A DNA stretch of 64,000 nt from Aurantiacibacter spongiae (GTDB lineage Bacteria > Pseudomonadota > Alphaproteobacteria > Sphingomonadales > Sphingomonadaceae): contig NZ_RPFZ01000001.1 in assembly GCF_003815535.1 (NCBI RefSeq), positions 2,232,001 to 2,296,000 on the forward strand. The letters are read 5' to 3'. A program made the translations under genes and the position numbers. The notes under the pieces are model-generated. The model made no database searches, was not told the origin of the DNA, and saw only the letters and a list, made by a program, of their open reading frames with translations. This document shows positions 1 to 11,132 of this stretch, in pieces (the stretch's first letter is position 1; each line of letters opens with the position of its first letter).

Positions 1-1430
1 ATACGCACGTGACCGGTTTCGCGATCGACCATCGCAAGGTCGCCCCCGGCAACGTCTTCGGAGCCTTTCCCGGGACGAAGGTGAATGGCGAGGATTTCAT
101 CCAGGCCGCCGTCGCCAACGGCGCGGTGGCGGTCGTCGCCCGGCCGCAGGCGCAGGTGCCGGGCGCGCTGCATCTCGCCAGCGAACGTCCGCGCCGCGCC
201 TTCGCCGAACTGGCCAGCCGCTTCTTTCGCCCGACCCCGGAAACGGTGGTGGCGGTTACGGGGACCAACGGAAAGACCTCGACGGTCGAGATGACGCGCC
301 AGCTCTGGCACATGTGCGGGCTGCGCGCGGCGAGCATCGGCACGCTCGGCGTCACCACGCCCGACGAAAGCGTATCCACCGGGCTGACGACGCCCGACAT
401 CGTCACCTTCCTGTCCAACATGACCGGGCTGGCGCGCGAGGGCGTGACCCACGTCGCCTACGAAGCGAGCAGCCACGGCCTCAGCCAGTTCCGCAACGAG
501 GGACTCCCGGTGAAGGCGGGCGCGTTCACCAATCTGTCGCGCGATCATCTCGACTATCACGCCGACATGGAAGATTATTTCGCCGCCAAGATGCGCCTGT
601 TCGCAGAGGTGCTGGATGATGGCGGCACGGCGGTGATCTGGGCGGACGATGACTGGTCGCAGCGCGTCATGGACGTGGCGCGCGAGCGCGGGCTGACGCT
701 GTTCACTGTGGGGGAGCAGGGCGAGGACATCCGCATCGCCGCGCGGGAGGCGACGCAGCTGGGACAGGAACTGCGCGTCGAGCATCGCGGCGATACCCAT
801 ACGATCCGGCTGCCGCTGATCGGTGCGTACCAGGTCGCCAACGCCCTCACCGCCGCGGGTCTCGCATTGGCGAGCGGCAGCGACGCGGCGCAGGTGTTCG
901 ACGCACTGGCGCGGATGCAACCCGTGCGCGGCCGGCTCGAACGGGCGGTGATCGCGCCTTCGGGCGCGCCGGTCTATGTCGATTACGCCCATACGCCCGA
1001 CGCGCTCGCCGCGGCGATCAAGGCCCTGCGGCCGCATGTGGCGGGGCGGCTCGTCACCGTGTTCGGTGCCGGCGGGGACCGCGACAAGGGCAAGCGTGCG
1101 CCGATGGGCGAAGTCGCCTCGCGCCTGTCCGATGCGGTCGTTGTGACGGACGACAACCCGCGCGGGGAGGACCCCGCCGCCATCCGCGCCGCCGTGATGG
1201 AGGGAGCCGGGGACAACGCGCAGGACATGGGTGACCGCCGCGCCGCGATAGGCCACGCGATCCAGATGGCGGGATGCGACGATATCGTGCTGATCGCGGG
1301 CAAGGGGCACGAGACCGGGCAGGTCGTCGGCAGCGGCGACGATGCGCGTACCCTGCCTTTCGATGATGTCGAAGTCGCGCGCGAATGCGCCGCGAAGATC
1401 AACGCCAACGACCGGGATACGGACAGATGA
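1..1430 (+). CDS. murE: UDP-N-acetylmuramoyl-tripeptide synthetase MurE (5'-partial)
   Basis: ATP-dependent ligase that adds meso-diaminopimelate to UDP-MurNAc-L-Ala-D-Glu in the cytoplasm. The frame is open to the left edge (first full codon at 3), and the residues after GTG 9 (VTGFAIDHRKV) match the interior N-terminal domain of MurE. The true start therefore lies upstream, and probably only some 20 residues are missing. About 475 codons are visible. They include the ATP-binding loop TGTNGKTST (near residue 85), the carbamylated-lysine region, and DNPRGEDP near the C-terminus, the signature for meso-DAP rather than lysine specificity. The stop overlaps murF as ATGA (1427-1430). First visible gene of the dcw cluster. 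Confidence 0.96.
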   Translation, partial: THVTGFAIDHRKVAPGNVFGAFPGTKVNGEDFIQAAVANGAVAVVARPQAQVPGALHLASERPRRAFAELASRFFRPTPETVVAVTGTNGKTSTVEMTRQLWHMCGLRAASIGTLGVTTPDESVSTGLTTPDIVTFLSNMTGLAREGVTHVAYEASSHGLSQFRNEGLPVKAGAFTNLSRDHLDYHADMEDYFAAKMRLFAEVLDDGGTAVIWADDDWSQRVMDVARERGLTLFTVGEQGEDIRIAAREATQLGQELRVEHRGDTHTIRLPLIGAYQVANALTAAGLALASGSDAAQVFDALARMQPVRGRLERAVIAPSGAPVYVDYAHTPDALAAAIKALRPHVAGRLVTVFGAGGDRDKGKRAPMGEVASRLSDAVVVTDDNPRGEDPAAIRAAVMEGAGDNAQDMGDRRAAIGHAIQMAGCDDIVLIAGKGHETGQVVGSGDDARTLPFDDVEVARECAAKINANDRDTDR

Positions 1431-2896
1431 GTGCAGCGCTGAAACGCCATCCCGCCCTGCGCGCATGGCCGCGAAACGTCCCCACGCGCGCGCCGCTCTC
1501 CCTGTGGAATGCGGCCGGGATCGCGACCGCCACAGGCGGATCCGCTTATGGTGAATTTGAGGTTAGCGGCGTCGAGATGGACTCGCGCGACGTGCAGCGC
1601 GGCGACCTGTTCGTGGCGCTGAAGGGAGAGGCGATGGACGGCCATCGCTTCATCGACGCCGCCTTCCGCAACGGCGCCGCCGCCGCGCTGGTCGACCGGC
1701 CGGTGGATTATCCGCACGTGCTGGTCGGCGATACGACCGTGGCGCTGAAGGCGCTCGCCGCCGCCGCGCGCGAGCGGGTCGAGGCGAAGATCGTCGGCGT
1801 CACCGGATCGGTCGGCAAGACCGGCGTGAAGGAGGCGATCTTCACCGCGCTCGAACGATCCGGGCGCGGGCCTGCGCATCGCTCGGTGCGAAGCTACAAC
1901 AACCATGTGGGCGTGCCACTCTCGCTGGCGCGGATGCCGGCGCCCAGCCGTTTCGGCGTGTTCGAGATGGGGATGAACCATGCTGGCGAAATCGCCCGTC
2001 TGACCGACCACGTTCGCCCGCACGTCGCCGTGATCACCACCATCGCGCCCGCACATATCGAGAACCTGGGCAGCGAGGAGGCCATCGCCGATGCCAAGGC
2101 GGAAATCTTCGCGGGACTGGAAAAGGGCGGCACCGCCGTCATCCCCGCCGACAGCCCCCATTTCGACCGGTTGCGCGACGCCGCGATCAGGGCCGGGGCG
2201 CGGATCATCGCCTTCGGGCGCGGGGAGAGGGCGGACATGCGCCTGCTCGACGCCGTGCCCGATGCCAGCGGCGGGGCGCTGGTCACGGCGGCGATGGGGC
2301 CGATCCGCATCTGCTATTGCGTGGCCGAGCCGGGCGAGCACTGGATCGACAATTCGCTGTGCGTCATGGCCGCCGTCCACGCCGCCGGGGGCGATCTGGG
2401 CGCGGCGGGACTGGCGCTCGCGGAGATGGGCGGGCTCAAGGGTCGCGGAGCGCGGGTACGGGTCAAGGTGCCGGGCGGCCACGCGCTGCTGATCGACGAG
2501 AGCTACAACGCCAATCCGGCCTCGATGCGCGCCACTCTGGCGCAACTCGGCCACACCCCCGCCACCCGCCGCGTCGCGGTGCTCGGCGCGATGAAGGAAC
2601 TGGGCGATTTCGGCCCCTCCTTCCATGCCCAGCTCGCCGAACCCGTGGCGAAGGCACATATCGACTTCGCCGTGCTGGTGGGCGAGGAAATGGCCCCTCT
2701 TGCGCGCGAGATGGGGAAAGACCGGTCCGCACAGCTTGGCAATCCGATTCCGTTTGCGCATTGCGAGAATGCGGGCGAAGCCATAGCCGCGTTGCAGGAA
2801 TTCGGCCTTGCCGGCGGAGACGCCGTGCTGGTCAAGGGTTCCAACTCGGTCGGCCTCGCCCGCGTCGTGGATCACTTCGCCGCCCGGGAAGGCTGA
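1427..2896 (+). CDS. murF: UDP-N-acetylmuramoyl-tripeptide--D-alanyl-D-alanine ligase MurF
   Basis: Adds D-Ala-D-Ala to the UDP-MurNAc tripeptide, the last cytoplasmic step before lipid I. 489 aa from ATG 1427, which overlaps the murE stop. An in-frame upstream ATG at 1385 is unlikely because it lies inside murE. The N-terminal substrate domain has [18 protein letters not shown]. The P-loop is [12 protein letters not shown], with Ser-Val in place of the Thr-Asn usual in Mur ligases, as is normal for MurF. The central domain has [11 protein letters not shown], and the C-terminal domain has [13 protein letters not shown]. Thirteen bases separate it from mraY. Confidence 0.97.
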   Translation: MSAALKRHPALRAWPRNVPTRAPLSLWNAAGIATATGGSAYGEFEVSGVEMDSRDVQRGDLFVALKGEAMDGHRFIDAAFRNGAAAALVDRPVDYPHVLVGDTTVALKALAAAARERVEAKIVGVTGSVGKTGVKEAIFTALERSGRGPAHRSVRSYNNHVGVPLSLARMPAPSRFGVFEMGMNHAGEIARLTDHVRPHVAVITTIAPAHIENLGSEEAIADAKAEIFAGLEKGGTAVIPADSPHFDRLRDAAIRAGARIIAFGRGERADMRLLDAVPDASGGALVTAAMGPIRICYCVAEPGEHWIDNSLCVMAAVHAAGGDLGAAGLALAEMGGLKGRGARVRVKVPGGHALLIDESYNANPASMRATLAQLGHTPATRRVAVLGAMKELGDFGPSFHAQLAEPVAKAHIDFAVLVGEEMAPLAREMGKDRSAQLGNPIPFAHCENAGEAIAALQEFGLAGGDAVLVKGSNSVGLARVVDHFAAREG

Positions 2897-2909
2897 CGCG
2901 CAACGGATC

Positions 2910-3980
2910 ATGTTCTACTTTCTTGCCCAGCTGCTTGATTTCGACGGGATCCTGAACCTCGTCCGCTACCAGACCTTTCGTGCCGGCTCCGCCATGATGA
3001 CGGCGCTGCTGATCGGTCTGGTCATCGGTCCGCGCTTCATCCGCCTGCTGCGCGTGCGGCAGGGCAAGGGGCAGCCGATCCGCGAGGATGGCCCGCAATC
3101 GCACCAGGCGAAGGTCGGCACGCCGACGATGGGCGGGCTGATGATCCTGACCTCGCTTTCCGTCGCCATGCTGTTGTGGATGGACCTTGCCAGCCCCTTC
3201 GTATGGGCGTGCCTCGCGGTCACGATGGGCTTTGGCATCATCGGCTTCATGGACGATTACGACAAGGTCACGAAAAGCAGCCACAAGGGGGTGCCGGGCA
3301 AGGTCCGCCTGCTTCTGGAATTCCTCGTGGCGGGCATCGCCAGCTGGCTGATCGTGGGCGAGATCAACACCGTCCTCTACGTGCCGTTCATGGTGGAAAC
3401 GGGCGTGCAGCTCGGCTGGTTCTACTACGTCTTCGCGGCCTTCGTGATCGTGGGTGCGGGCAATGCCGTCAATCTGACCGACGGGCTGGACGGCCTCGCC
3501 ACGATGCCCGTCGTCATCGCGGCGGGTGCCTTCCTCGTCATCTGCTATCTCGTCGGCCGTGTCGACTTTTCCGACTATCTGGGTATCCCGCACGTTCCGC
3601 TGGCGGGCGAGCTGGCGATCATGTGCGCGGCCATCATGGGGGCGGGCCTCGCCTTCCTGTGGTTCAACGCGCCGCCCGCCGCCGTCTTCATGGGCGATAC
3701 CGGCAGCCTCGCCCTGGGCGGCGCGCTGGGCGCCATCGCCGTCGCCAGCCATCACGAGATCGTGCTGGGCGTGATCGGCGGCCTGTTCGTGCTGGAAGCG
3801 CTTTCGGTCATCATCCAGGTGTTCTGGTTCAAGCGAACGGGCCGGCGCATCTTCCGCATGGCCCCCATCCATCACCATTTCGAGCAGCTCGGCTGGAAGG
3901 AATCGACGGTGGTGATCCGCTTCTGGATCATCGCCATCGTGCTCGCGGTGATGGGTCTCGCGACGTTGAAGCTGCGGTGA
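2910..3980 (+). CDS. mraY: Phospho-N-acetylmuramoyl-pentapeptide transferase MraY
   Basis: Integral membrane enzyme that transfers phospho-MurNAc-pentapeptide to undecaprenyl phosphate, forming lipid I. 356 aa, the usual length, with about ten hydrophobic segments. Conserved cytoplasmic-loop motifs are present: FMDDYDK with the paired Asp residues, [25 protein letters not shown] and the histidine cluster in PIHHHFE. ATG 2910 gives MFYFLAQLL, the standard N-terminus; the longer open frame from 2808 lies within murF. The stop overlaps the murD GTG. Confidence 0.97.
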   Translation: MFYFLAQLLDFDGILNLVRYQTFRAGSAMMTALLIGLVIGPRFIRLLRVRQGKGQPIREDGPQSHQAKVGTPTMGGLMILTSLSVAMLLWMDLASPFVWACLAVTMGFGIIGFMDDYDKVTKSSHKGVPGKVRLLLEFLVAGIASWLIVGEINTVLYVPFMVETGVQLGWFYYVFAAFVIVGAGNAVNLTDGLDGLATMPVVIAAGAFLVICYLVGRVDFSDYLGIPHVPLAGELAIMCAAIMGAGLAFLWFNAPPAAVFMGDTGSLALGGALGAIAVASHHEIVLGVIGGLFVLEALSVIIQVFWFKRTGRRIFRMAPIHHHFEQLGWKESTVVIRFWIIAIVLAVMGLATLKLR

Positions 3981-5353
3981 TTACCGCGCGTGCCTTTGCC
4001 GGTCGGCGCTACTGCGTGCTGGGGCTCGCCCGGTCGGGCATGGCGTCGGCGGAAGCACTGCTGGCGAGCGGGGCGCAGGTAACCGCCTGGGATCGCCGGA
4101 ACGAGCCGAAGGAGCGGCTTCGCGGGCGCGCGACCATCGCCGATCCGCTGGAAATCGATCTTCGCGGGTTCGACGGCATCGTCGCTTCGCCCGGCGTTCC
4201 GCTCAACACCCATCCCCTGCGCGACAAGGCGGCGCGCGCGGGCGTGCCGGTGATCGGGGATATCGAACTGTTCGCGCAGGCGCGCGCCGAGCTTCCCCCG
4301 CACAAGGTGATCGGCGTTACCGGCACCAACGGCAAGTCGACCACCGTCGCGCTGGTCCACCACCTGTTGCAGGCAGCCGGCATCCCCGCGCGGCTCGGCG
4401 GCAATATCGGCGTGCCCATACTGGCGGAGGATCCGCTCGAGCCGGCCGGTGACGTGCCGGGCGTCTATGTGCTGGAACTGTCCAGCTTCCAGATCGACCT
4501 CACCCGATCGCTCGCCTGCGAGGCGGCGGCGCTCATCAACATCACCCCGGACCACCTGGATCGCTACGACGATTTCGCCGCCTACGCCTTCGCCAAGGGG
4601 CGGCTGCTGGCGATGCAGGGCGCGGGACAGTTCGCCGTCTTCGGCTGCGAGGACGCGCCGACCAGCGCGGTGCAGCAGGCGGAGGCGGCGCGCCGGGCCG
4701 AGGGGCGCGCCGATTGCGTCGACGCCTGGGCGTGGTCGGCCTATCAGAAGGACTGGCCGAGCCTGCAGGGTCCGCACAACCTCCAGAACGCCGCGATTGC
4801 CGCCGCGCTGGTGCGCGAAATGGGCGTGACGCGCGCGCAGATCATGGACGGGCTGGCCAGCTTCGCCGGACTGCCGCACCGGATGGAACGGATCGGGACA
4901 TGCAAGGGCGTCCTGTTCGTGAACGACAGCAAGGCGACCAACCCCGCCTCCACCGCCCCTGCCCTGGCGGCCTTCGCGCCCGAGGGCGGGCGGCCCCGCA
5001 TCCACTGGATTTGCGGCGGTCTGCCCAAGGAAGACAATCTGCGCGATTGTGCGCCCTATTATCCGAACGTCGCCCGCGCCTACACGATCGGCGATGCCGG
5101 GCCGCTCTTCGCGCAGCTGCTGGACGGTCACGTTCCGGTCGAACGCTGCGAAATGCTCAGCGAGGCGGTGCGCCGCGCCAAGGAAATGGCGCAGGACGGG
5201 GACGTGGTCATGCTCAGCCCGGCCTGCGCCAGCTTCGATCAGTTCCGCGATTACGAGGCGCGCGGACAGGCCTTTCGCGAACTCGCGGTGGAGATGGGTT
5301 GTACCGACGAACGTTCCCCCGGCGGGACGATGACGGCGAGGTCGATAGCATGA
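3977..5353 (+). CDS. murD: UDP-N-acetylmuramoylalanine--D-glutamate ligase MurD
   Basis: Adds D-glutamate to UDP-MurNAc-L-Ala. 458 aa from GTG 3977, which overlaps the mraY stop (GTGA). This start is preferred over the open frame reaching back to 3176 because the Rossmann-like N-terminal domain ([18 protein letters not shown]) begins about 10 residues later. The ATP loop is [13 protein letters not shown]. The central motif is ELSSFQ, followed by [10 protein letters not shown]. The C-terminal domain has NDSKATNP and [11 protein letters not shown]. The stop overlaps ftsW (ATGA). Confidence 0.97.
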   Translation: MITARAFAGRRYCVLGLARSGMASAEALLASGAQVTAWDRRNEPKERLRGRATIADPLEIDLRGFDGIVASPGVPLNTHPLRDKAARAGVPVIGDIELFAQARAELPPHKVIGVTGTNGKSTTVALVHHLLQAAGIPARLGGNIGVPILAEDPLEPAGDVPGVYVLELSSFQIDLTRSLACEAAALINITPDHLDRYDDFAAYAFAKGRLLAMQGAGQFAVFGCEDAPTSAVQQAEAARRAEGRADCVDAWAWSAYQKDWPSLQGPHNLQNAAIAAALVREMGVTRAQIMDGLASFAGLPHRMERIGTCKGVLFVNDSKATNPASTAPALAAFAPEGGRPRIHWICGGLPKEDNLRDCAPYYPNVARAYTIGDAGPLFAQLLDGHVPVERCEMLSEAVRRAKEMAQDGDVVMLSPACASFDQFRDYEARGQAFRELAVEMGCTDERSPGGTMTARSIA

Positions 5354-6597
5354 GTGCGGAGATCTACATTCCCCGCAGCGGCGAAGAAGGACCAGTCCGG
5401 TCTCCACGGCTGCCACGCGACCGCAAGCGGGAACTGCGCATCTGGTGGCGGGAGATCGATCGCTGGTTGCTCGCCTTCATCCTCATGCTGATGGCGGTCG
5501 GTACGCTGTCGGTTGCCGCAGCCTCTCCGGCCAGCGCGCGGCGGCTGTCGACCGAGGCGGTGCAGCTGCCCGACCTCTATTTCTTCTGGGCGCATATCCG
5601 CTGGCAGATGCTCGGCCTGATGGTCATGCTGGGAACGTCCATGCTGCCGCGCGAGCCGGTGCGCCGGATGTGCATCGTGCTGGCCGGCATCATGCTGTTC
5701 GCGCTGCTGCTGGTGCCCTTCGTCGGGACCGAGGTGAACGGGGCCAAGCGGTGGCTTACCGTGGGCATCCAGTTCCAGCCGAGCGAGTTCCTGAAGCCTG
5801 TCTGCATCGTGTCGCTCGCCTGGGTGCTGTCGTGGAAGGTCCGCGACCCGGAGCTGCCCGTCATCGCCATATCGGGCGCGGTGGTCGGGTTCGTGACCTT
5901 GCTGCTGCTTGCCCAGCCGAACCTGGGTGCGGCGATCCTGTTCATCGCCGTATGGTTCGTGATGGTCATGCTGGCCGGCCTGCCGCTCCAGCGTATCGGA
6001 ATGCTGGGGGGCGCGGGGGCGGCGCTGATGCTGGGCGCCTACCTGTTCTACGACAACGCCCGCAACCGGATCGACAGCTTCCTCGGCGGTCCCAGCGCCT
6101 ACGATCATGTCGACCTTGCCAACCGCACGCTGACCGCCGGTGGCTGGACCGGCAGCGGCTTCTGGCTCGGTACCAACAAGATGCGCCTGCCCGAAGCGCA
6201 TACCGACTACATCTTTTCCGTGATCGGAGAGGAGCTGGGCCTTATCGTGTGCGTGGTCGTCGTGCTGCTCTACCTCGCCATAATCCTGCGTGTGCTGATC
6301 CGCCTGGTGGAGGAGGACCGGCTGTTCATCATCCTCGCCGCGAGCGGTCTGGTGGCGCTGTTCGGCGGGCAGGCGTTCATCAACATCCTCGTCAACCTGC
6401 AACTGTTCCCCAGCAAGGGCATGACGCTGCCGCTGGTGAGCTATGGCGGATCGTCGACGATCGCGCTGTGCTTTACCATCGGGCTGCTGCTGGCGATCAT
6501 GCGGCGCAACCCGTTCCTGGCTCGCGAGCCGCTGGATTTCCGCGGTGCGCTGGACAGGGACGCGGGCCGCGATAGCGACAGGGAGGATCGCCGATGA
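5350..6597 (+). CDS. ftsW: SEDS-family peptidoglycan polymerase FtsW
   Basis: Divisome glycosyltransferase that polymerises lipid II at the septum with its cognate class B PBP. 415 aa from ATG 5350. It has a 30-40-residue basic cytoplasmic N-terminus, then ten hydrophobic segments. SEDS signatures are [31 protein letters not shown] and, near the end, [17 protein letters not shown]. It lies between murD and murG as in other dcw clusters, with 4-base overlaps on both sides. The RodA paralogue can be excluded by this context. Confidence 0.96.
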   Translation: MSAEIYIPRSGEEGPVRSPRLPRDRKRELRIWWREIDRWLLAFILMLMAVGTLSVAAASPASARRLSTEAVQLPDLYFFWAHIRWQMLGLMVMLGTSMLPREPVRRMCIVLAGIMLFALLLVPFVGTEVNGAKRWLTVGIQFQPSEFLKPVCIVSLAWVLSWKVRDPELPVIAISGAVVGFVTLLLLAQPNLGAAILFIAVWFVMVMLAGLPLQRIGMLGGAGAALMLGAYLFYDNARNRIDSFLGGPSAYDHVDLANRTLTAGGWTGSGFWLGTNKMRLPEAHTDYIFSVIGEELGLIVCVVVVLLYLAIILRVLIRLVEEDRLFIILAASGLVALFGGQAFINILVNLQLFPSKGMTLPLVSYGGSSTIALCFTIGLLLAIMRRNPFLAREPLDFRGALDRDAGRDSDREDRR

Positions 6598-7787
6598 GCG
6601 GCAACACGCCCGGCATCTCGCGCCATTTCGTGCTCGCGGCAGGCGGCACCGGCGGGCATCTGACGCCGGCCTTCGCGCTCGCGCACGAGCTGGAGCGGCG
6701 CGGGCATCACGTCGCACTCATCACCGACGAGCGCGGCGCTGCCATTCCCGGCAAGCCCGATTTCCTGCCCGCCCATGTCCTGCCGGCCGGTCGGTTCGGC
6801 AAGAACCCGCTCGGCTGGGTCAAGGGCGCGGCCGCGGTGATGAAGGGGCGGGGCATGGCGCGGCGCCTGTTCGAAACGTTCCAGCCCGCCGCGGTCATCG
6901 GTTTCGGCGGCTATCCCGCGCTGCCTGCCCTGCTGGCCGCGAATGCGGACCGGGTGCCGAGCGTCATTCACGAACAGAACGCGGTGCTGGGCCGCGTCAA
7001 CCGGCTTCTGGCGGGCCGGGTGGACGCGATAGCGACATCCTACGAGGAGGTCGACCGGCTCGACGGCAAGCATCGCGAGAAGGTCCATGTCGTCGGCAAC
7101 CCGGTACGACCGGGCGTGCTGTCCCTGCGCGAAGAGCCGTTTCCCGCCTTCACGCAGGACAGCCTGTTCCGGGTGCTGGTAACGGGCGGCAGCCAGGGCG
7201 CGCGCGTGCTGTCCGAGGTGGTGCCGGACGGGCTTTCCATGCTCGCCCCGGCCCTGCGTTCACGGCTGCAGGTTACGCAGCAATGCCGGCCGGAAGATCT
7301 GGAGGCGGTGCGTGCGCGCTATGCCAGTCACGACATTCCGGCCGAGCTGGCGACCTATTTCGAGGACATGGCGAGCCGGCTCGCCGACGCACATCTCTTC
7401 ATCGGCAGGGCCGGGGCCTCGACCATCGCCGAACTGACGGCGGTGGGGCGGCCCGCCATTCTTGTCCCGTTGCCGATCGCGACCGACGATCATCAGGCCG
7501 CCAATGCGCGGGAGGTTGCAAGGTCCGGCGGGGCGCGGTCGATCAGACAGGCGAGATTCACCGCCTCCGAGCTTGCCAAGCAGATCAACGCGATGGCGCA
7601 GCATCCCGAAACGCTCGCCAACGCCGCCCATGCTTCGTGGAATTGCGGACGGCCCGACGCCGCATCGGATCTCGCCGACCTGGTGGAAAGCCTGGGCGGC
7701 GATACCTTGCAGGACGTCATTCGCGTCGGTGGCAACAATGCGCGCGGAGCGACGCAGGGCCAGGTCGCCGGGCAGGGTGCGGCATGA
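6594..7787 (+). CDS. murG: UDP-GlcNAc:undecaprenyl-PP-MurNAc-pentapeptide GlcNAc transferase MurG
   Basis: Peripheral inner-membrane GT28 enzyme that converts lipid I to lipid II. 397 aa, slightly longer than usual through a polar C-terminal tail. N-terminal loop [12 protein letters not shown], second glycine loop [13 protein letters not shown], third [13 protein letters not shown]. The C-terminal UDP-GlcNAc site includes [23 protein letters not shown] and the DHQAANA motif. ATG 6594 overlaps the ftsW stop; the gene ends in ATGA with murC. Confidence 0.97.
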   Translation: MSGNTPGISRHFVLAAGGTGGHLTPAFALAHELERRGHHVALITDERGAAIPGKPDFLPAHVLPAGRFGKNPLGWVKGAAAVMKGRGMARRLFETFQPAAVIGFGGYPALPALLAANADRVPSVIHEQNAVLGRVNRLLAGRVDAIATSYEEVDRLDGKHREKVHVVGNPVRPGVLSLREEPFPAFTQDSLFRVLVTGGSQGARVLSEVVPDGLSMLAPALRSRLQVTQQCRPEDLEAVRARYASHDIPAELATYFEDMASRLADAHLFIGRAGASTIAELTAVGRPAILVPLPIATDDHQAANAREVARSGGARSIRQARFTASELAKQINAMAQHPETLANAAHASWNCGRPDAASDLADLVESLGGDTLQDVIRVGGNNARGATQGQVAGQGAA

Positions 7788-9223
7788 AGGGTGTCGGCAC
7801 GGAGATCGGCACGATCCATTTCGTCGGCATCGGCGGCATCGGCATGTCGGGCATTGCCGAGGTCATGCACAATCTCGGCTACCGGGTTCAGGGCAGCGAC
7901 CTTGCCGACAGCGCCCGCGTCGATGCGCTGCGCGATGCCGGTATTCCGGTCAGCATCGGACACGACGAGGGTAATCTCGGCGATGCCGCGGTGGTCGTTA
8001 CCTCCACCGCGGTCAGGCGCACCAATCCCGAGGTTGCCGCCGCCCTCAATGCGCGTATCCCGGTGGTGCGCCGGGCCGAAATGCTGGCCGAGCTGATGCG
8101 GCTGAAGAGCACGGTCGCGGTCGCCGGTACGCACGGCAAGACCACGACAACCAGCATGATCGCCGCGCTGCTCGACGCCGGCGGGGTGGATCCGACTGTC
8201 ATCAATGGCGGTATCATCGAAAGCTACGGGTCGAACGCGCGACTGGGCGACAGCGAGTGGATGGTGGTCGAGGCGGACGAGAGCGACGGCAGCTTCCTGC
8301 GGCTCGACGGCACCATCGCGGTCGTTACCAATATCGATCCGGAACACCTCGATCATTACGGCGATTTCGACGCGGTCAAGGCGGCCTTCGCGCAGTTCAT
8401 CGAGAACGTGCCCTTCTACGGCGCGGCGGTGCTGTGCATCGACCACGCCGAGGTTCAGAACGTCATCGCCCGCGTGCAGGATCGCCGCGTCATCACCTAC
8501 GGCTTCTCGCCACACGCCGACGTGAGGGCGGAAAACGTGACGCCCGATGGCGCCGTCACCCGGTTCGATGCGGTGCAGACCGCGCGCGACGGGGCGGTCA
8601 TGCGGATCGATGCGATCGAGCTTCCCATGCCGGGACGCCACAACGTGCAGAATGCCTGCGCGGCGATTGCCGTGGCTCTGGAAATGGGGTGCCGGGCCGA
8701 AGCGATCCGCGACGGCTTCGCCCGCTTCGGCGGCGTGCGGCGGCGCTTCAGCCATGTCGGCGATATCGACCTGGGGGGCGAGATCGGGGTCAAGGTGATC
8801 GACGACTACGCGCATCACCCGGTCGAGATCCGCGCCGTCCTGTCCGCCGCGCGCGACGCCGCCGGGGGGCGGGTCGTCGCCGTCATGCAGCCCCATCGCT
8901 ATACCCGCCTGCGCGACCTGATGGAGGATTTCCAGGGGGCCTTCGCCGACGCGGACCTGGTCTATGCAACGCCCGTATATCCGGCGGGGGAGGAACCCAT
9001 CGAAGGCGTCGACGAGCACGAACTGGTATCCGGCCTGAAGGCGCGGGGGCACCGCCTGGCCGAGGCGGTGGCCGGCCCCTCCGATCTCGCCGAGCGGCTG
9101 GCGCATGTTCTCGAGCCGGGCGACATGGTCGTGTGCCTGGGGGCGGGAGACATCACGAAATGGGCGGCGGGCCTGGCGAAGGACGTCGCCACGTTCCGCG
9201 TTCGCGAGGGGATCGAGCAATGA
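7784..9223 (+). CDS. murC: UDP-N-acetylmuramate--L-alanine ligase MurC
   Basis: First Mur ligase, joining L-Ala to UDP-MurNAc. 479 aa from ATG 7784 (ATGA with murG). The N-terminal nucleotide-sugar domain carries [15 protein letters not shown]. The ATP loop is [12 protein letters not shown], the catalytic region is EADESDGSF, and [11 protein letters not shown] follows. The C-terminal domain has [14 protein letters not shown] and FQPHRYTR-like residues (MQPHRYTRL). Full length for the family. The stop overlaps the murB start. Confidence 0.97.
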   Translation: MKGVGTEIGTIHFVGIGGIGMSGIAEVMHNLGYRVQGSDLADSARVDALRDAGIPVSIGHDEGNLGDAAVVVTSTAVRRTNPEVAAALNARIPVVRRAEMLAELMRLKSTVAVAGTHGKTTTTSMIAALLDAGGVDPTVINGGIIESYGSNARLGDSEWMVVEADESDGSFLRLDGTIAVVTNIDPEHLDHYGDFDAVKAAFAQFIENVPFYGAAVLCIDHAEVQNVIARVQDRRVITYGFSPHADVRAENVTPDGAVTRFDAVQTARDGAVMRIDAIELPMPGRHNVQNACAAIAVALEMGCRAEAIRDGFARFGGVRRRFSHVGDIDLGGEIGVKVIDDYAHHPVEIRAVLSAARDAAGGRVVAVMQPHRYTRLRDLMEDFQGAFADADLVYATPVYPAGEEPIEGVDEHELVSGLKARGHRLAEAVAGPSDLAERLAHVLEPGDMVVCLGAGDITKWAAGLAKDVATFRVREGIEQ

Positions 9224-10176
9224 TGCAGATCGGCGAAGACGACTGGGCCGAAACCGCGCCCGACGCGCACGAACATCCCGGCTTCGGGGTCGACGTACCC
9301 AAGGGTACGCGCGGCGACCTGACGCCCGACGCGCCGCTTGCCAAGCTGGTCTGGTTCAAGAGCGGCGGCGCGGCGGACTGGCTGTTCGAACCGGCCGATA
9401 CCGAAGACCTGATCCATTTCCTGTCCGGGCTGGAGCCGGGCACACCGGTCATGGCGCTGGGGCTGGGCAGCAATCTGATCGTGCGCGACGGCGGCATTCC
9501 CGGCGTCGTGGTGCGACTGGGCAAACCGTTTTCGAGCGTAGAGGTGCTGCGCGACAACATGCTCGAATGCGGTGGCGGCGCACCGGGCATTCTTGTCGCC
9601 TCGAAGGCGCGCGATGCCGGTATCGCCGGGCTGGAATTCCTGCGCGGCATACCCGGCACGGTCGGCGGGTTCGTGCGGATGAACGGCGGGGCCTACGGGC
9701 GCGAGGTCGCGGATATCCTCGTCGATTGCGACGTCGTCATCTCCGATGGCAACCTCGTGACCCTGCCGGTCGAAGACCTCGATTACACCTATCGCCATTC
9801 GCGCCTGACCGACGATGCCATCGTCGTCGCAGCCCGCTTTCGCGGTGCGAAGGGCGATCCCGAGGTCATCGGCGCGGAGATGGACCGGATTGCCGACGAA
9901 CGCGAGAACTCGCAGCCTTTGCGCACCAAGACCGGCGGCTCCACGTTCAAGAATCCCGAGGGCGCGAAGGCCTGGAAGCTTGTCGACGAAGCCGGCTGCC
10001 GCGGACTCGCCAAGGGCGGGGCCAGGGTAAGCGAGAAACACGCCAACTTCCTCATCAATACCGGTGAGGCGACCAGCGCCGATATCGAGGGGCTGGGTGA
10101 GGAAATCCGCCGCCGCGTGGCGGAAAGGACCGGCTACAACCTCGAGTGGGAAATCCGCAGGGTAGGGCGCCCGTGA
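9220..10176 (+). CDS. murB: UDP-N-acetylenolpyruvoylglucosamine reductase MurB
   Basis: FAD-dependent reductase that yields UDP-MurNAc, the substrate of MurC. 318 aa. Two ATG codons stand in tandem (9220 and 9223); the first overlaps the murC stop. FAD-binding motifs are [13 protein letters not shown] and [18 protein letters not shown]. The substrate and catalytic region is [11 protein letters not shown], with the proton-donor serine, followed by [12 protein letters not shown]. The layout is that of the short MurB type common in alphaproteobacteria. The stop overlaps the ddl GTG. Confidence 0.97.
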   Translation: MMQIGEDDWAETAPDAHEHPGFGVDVPKGTRGDLTPDAPLAKLVWFKSGGAADWLFEPADTEDLIHFLSGLEPGTPVMALGLGSNLIVRDGGIPGVVVRLGKPFSSVEVLRDNMLECGGGAPGILVASKARDAGIAGLEFLRGIPGTVGGFVRMNGGAYGREVADILVDCDVVISDGNLVTLPVEDLDYTYRHSRLTDDAIVVAARFRGAKGDPEVIGAEMDRIADERENSQPLRTKTGGSTFKNPEGAKAWKLVDEAGCRGLAKGGARVSEKHANFLINTGEATSADIEGLGEEIRRRVAERTGYNLEWEIRRVGRP

Positions 10177-11132
10177 CGATTCCCGCCGATCTTCACATCC
10201 TCGTGCTGATGGGTGGCTGGGCCAATGAGCGCGAGGTTTCGCTCATGTCCGGCAACGGCGTTGCCGATGCGCTGGAAGGTGCCGGCCACCGGGTCACGCG
10301 GCTCGACATGGGGCGCGACGTTGCGGCGCGCATCGCCGAGGCGGCGCCCGACGTGGTGTTCAATGCGCTGCACGGGGTGCCGGGAGAGGACGGCACGGTG
10401 CAGGGGATGCTCGATCTGATGCAGGTGCCCTACACGCATTCGGGGCTGGCCACGTCCGTCGTCGCCATCGACAAGGAGCTGACCAAGCAGGCGCTCGTGC
10501 CTCATGGCATTCCGATGCCGGGTGGGCGGATCGTGAAATCGGCGGAGCTGTTCGATGCCGATCCCATCGCCAGGCCCTACGTCCTCAAACCCGTCAACGA
10601 AGGCAGCAGCGTCGGCGTGGCGATCGTCACCGACGAGAGCAATTGCGGCAATCCCATCGCGCGCGACGCGAAGGGGCCGTGGCAGGATTTCGAGCGCCTG
10701 CTGTGCGAGCCGTTCATCCGCGGGCGCGAACTGACCACCGCGGTCATCGATACCGGAGACGGACCGCGCGCGCTGGGCGTGACCGAACTCGTCATCGACA
10801 GCGGTTTCTACGATTTCGAGCACAAGTACACGGAGGGTCGCACGACCCACGTCTTTCCCGCCGAAATCCCGCACCACATCGCCCGGTTGTGCAGCGATTA
10901 CGCGGTACGCGCGCACCGGGTTCTCGGCTGCCACGGCACCAGCCGCACCGATTTCCGGTGGGACGACGAGCGCGGGGAGGACGGCCTGTTCGTGCTCGAA
11001 ACGAACACCCAGCCGGGCATGACCCCGCTCAGCCTGGTGCCCGAACAGGCCAGGCATTCGGGCATCGGCTATCCCGAACTGTGCGAACTGATCGTCGAGG
11101 ACGCGCTTCGCCGCGCCGGAAAACTGTCCTGA
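10173..11132 (+). CDS. ddl: D-alanine--D-alanine ligase Ddl
   Basis: ATP-grasp ligase that makes D-Ala-D-Ala for MurF. 319 aa from GTG 10173, which overlaps the murB stop (GTGA). The open frame from ATG 10146 would add only 9 residues and lies inside murB. Motifs: MGGWANEREVSL at the N-terminus, ALHGVPGEDGTVQGML, the ATP-grasp loop KPVNEGSSVGV and the metal/product site VLETNTQPGMTPLS. It ends in TGATG with ftsQ, so translation is probably coupled. Confidence 0.96.
   Translation: MTIPADLHILVLMGGWANEREVSLMSGNGVADALEGAGHRVTRLDMGRDVAARIAEAAPDVVFNALHGVPGEDGTVQGMLDLMQVPYTHSGLATSVVAIDKELTKQALVPHGIPMPGGRIVKSAELFDADPIARPYVLKPVNEGSSVGVAIVTDESNCGNPIARDAKGPWQDFERLLCEPFIRGRELTTAVIDTGDGPRALGVTELVIDSGFYDFEHKYTEGRTTHVFPAEIPHHIARLCSDYAVRAHRVLGCHGTSRTDFRWDDERGEDGLFVLETNTQPGMTPLSLVPEQARHSGIGYPELCELIVEDALRRAGKLS

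Noticed and set aside
9-1430. GTG 9 as the true start of murE
   Set aside because: The residues from here are interior to the MurE N-terminal domain and the frame is open to the left edge. The gene is cut by the window.
983-2911. Long minus-strand open frame opposite murE and murF
   Set aside because: Arg/His/Gly-rich composition typical of the complement of GC-rich genes, with no family match. The plus-strand genes are certain.
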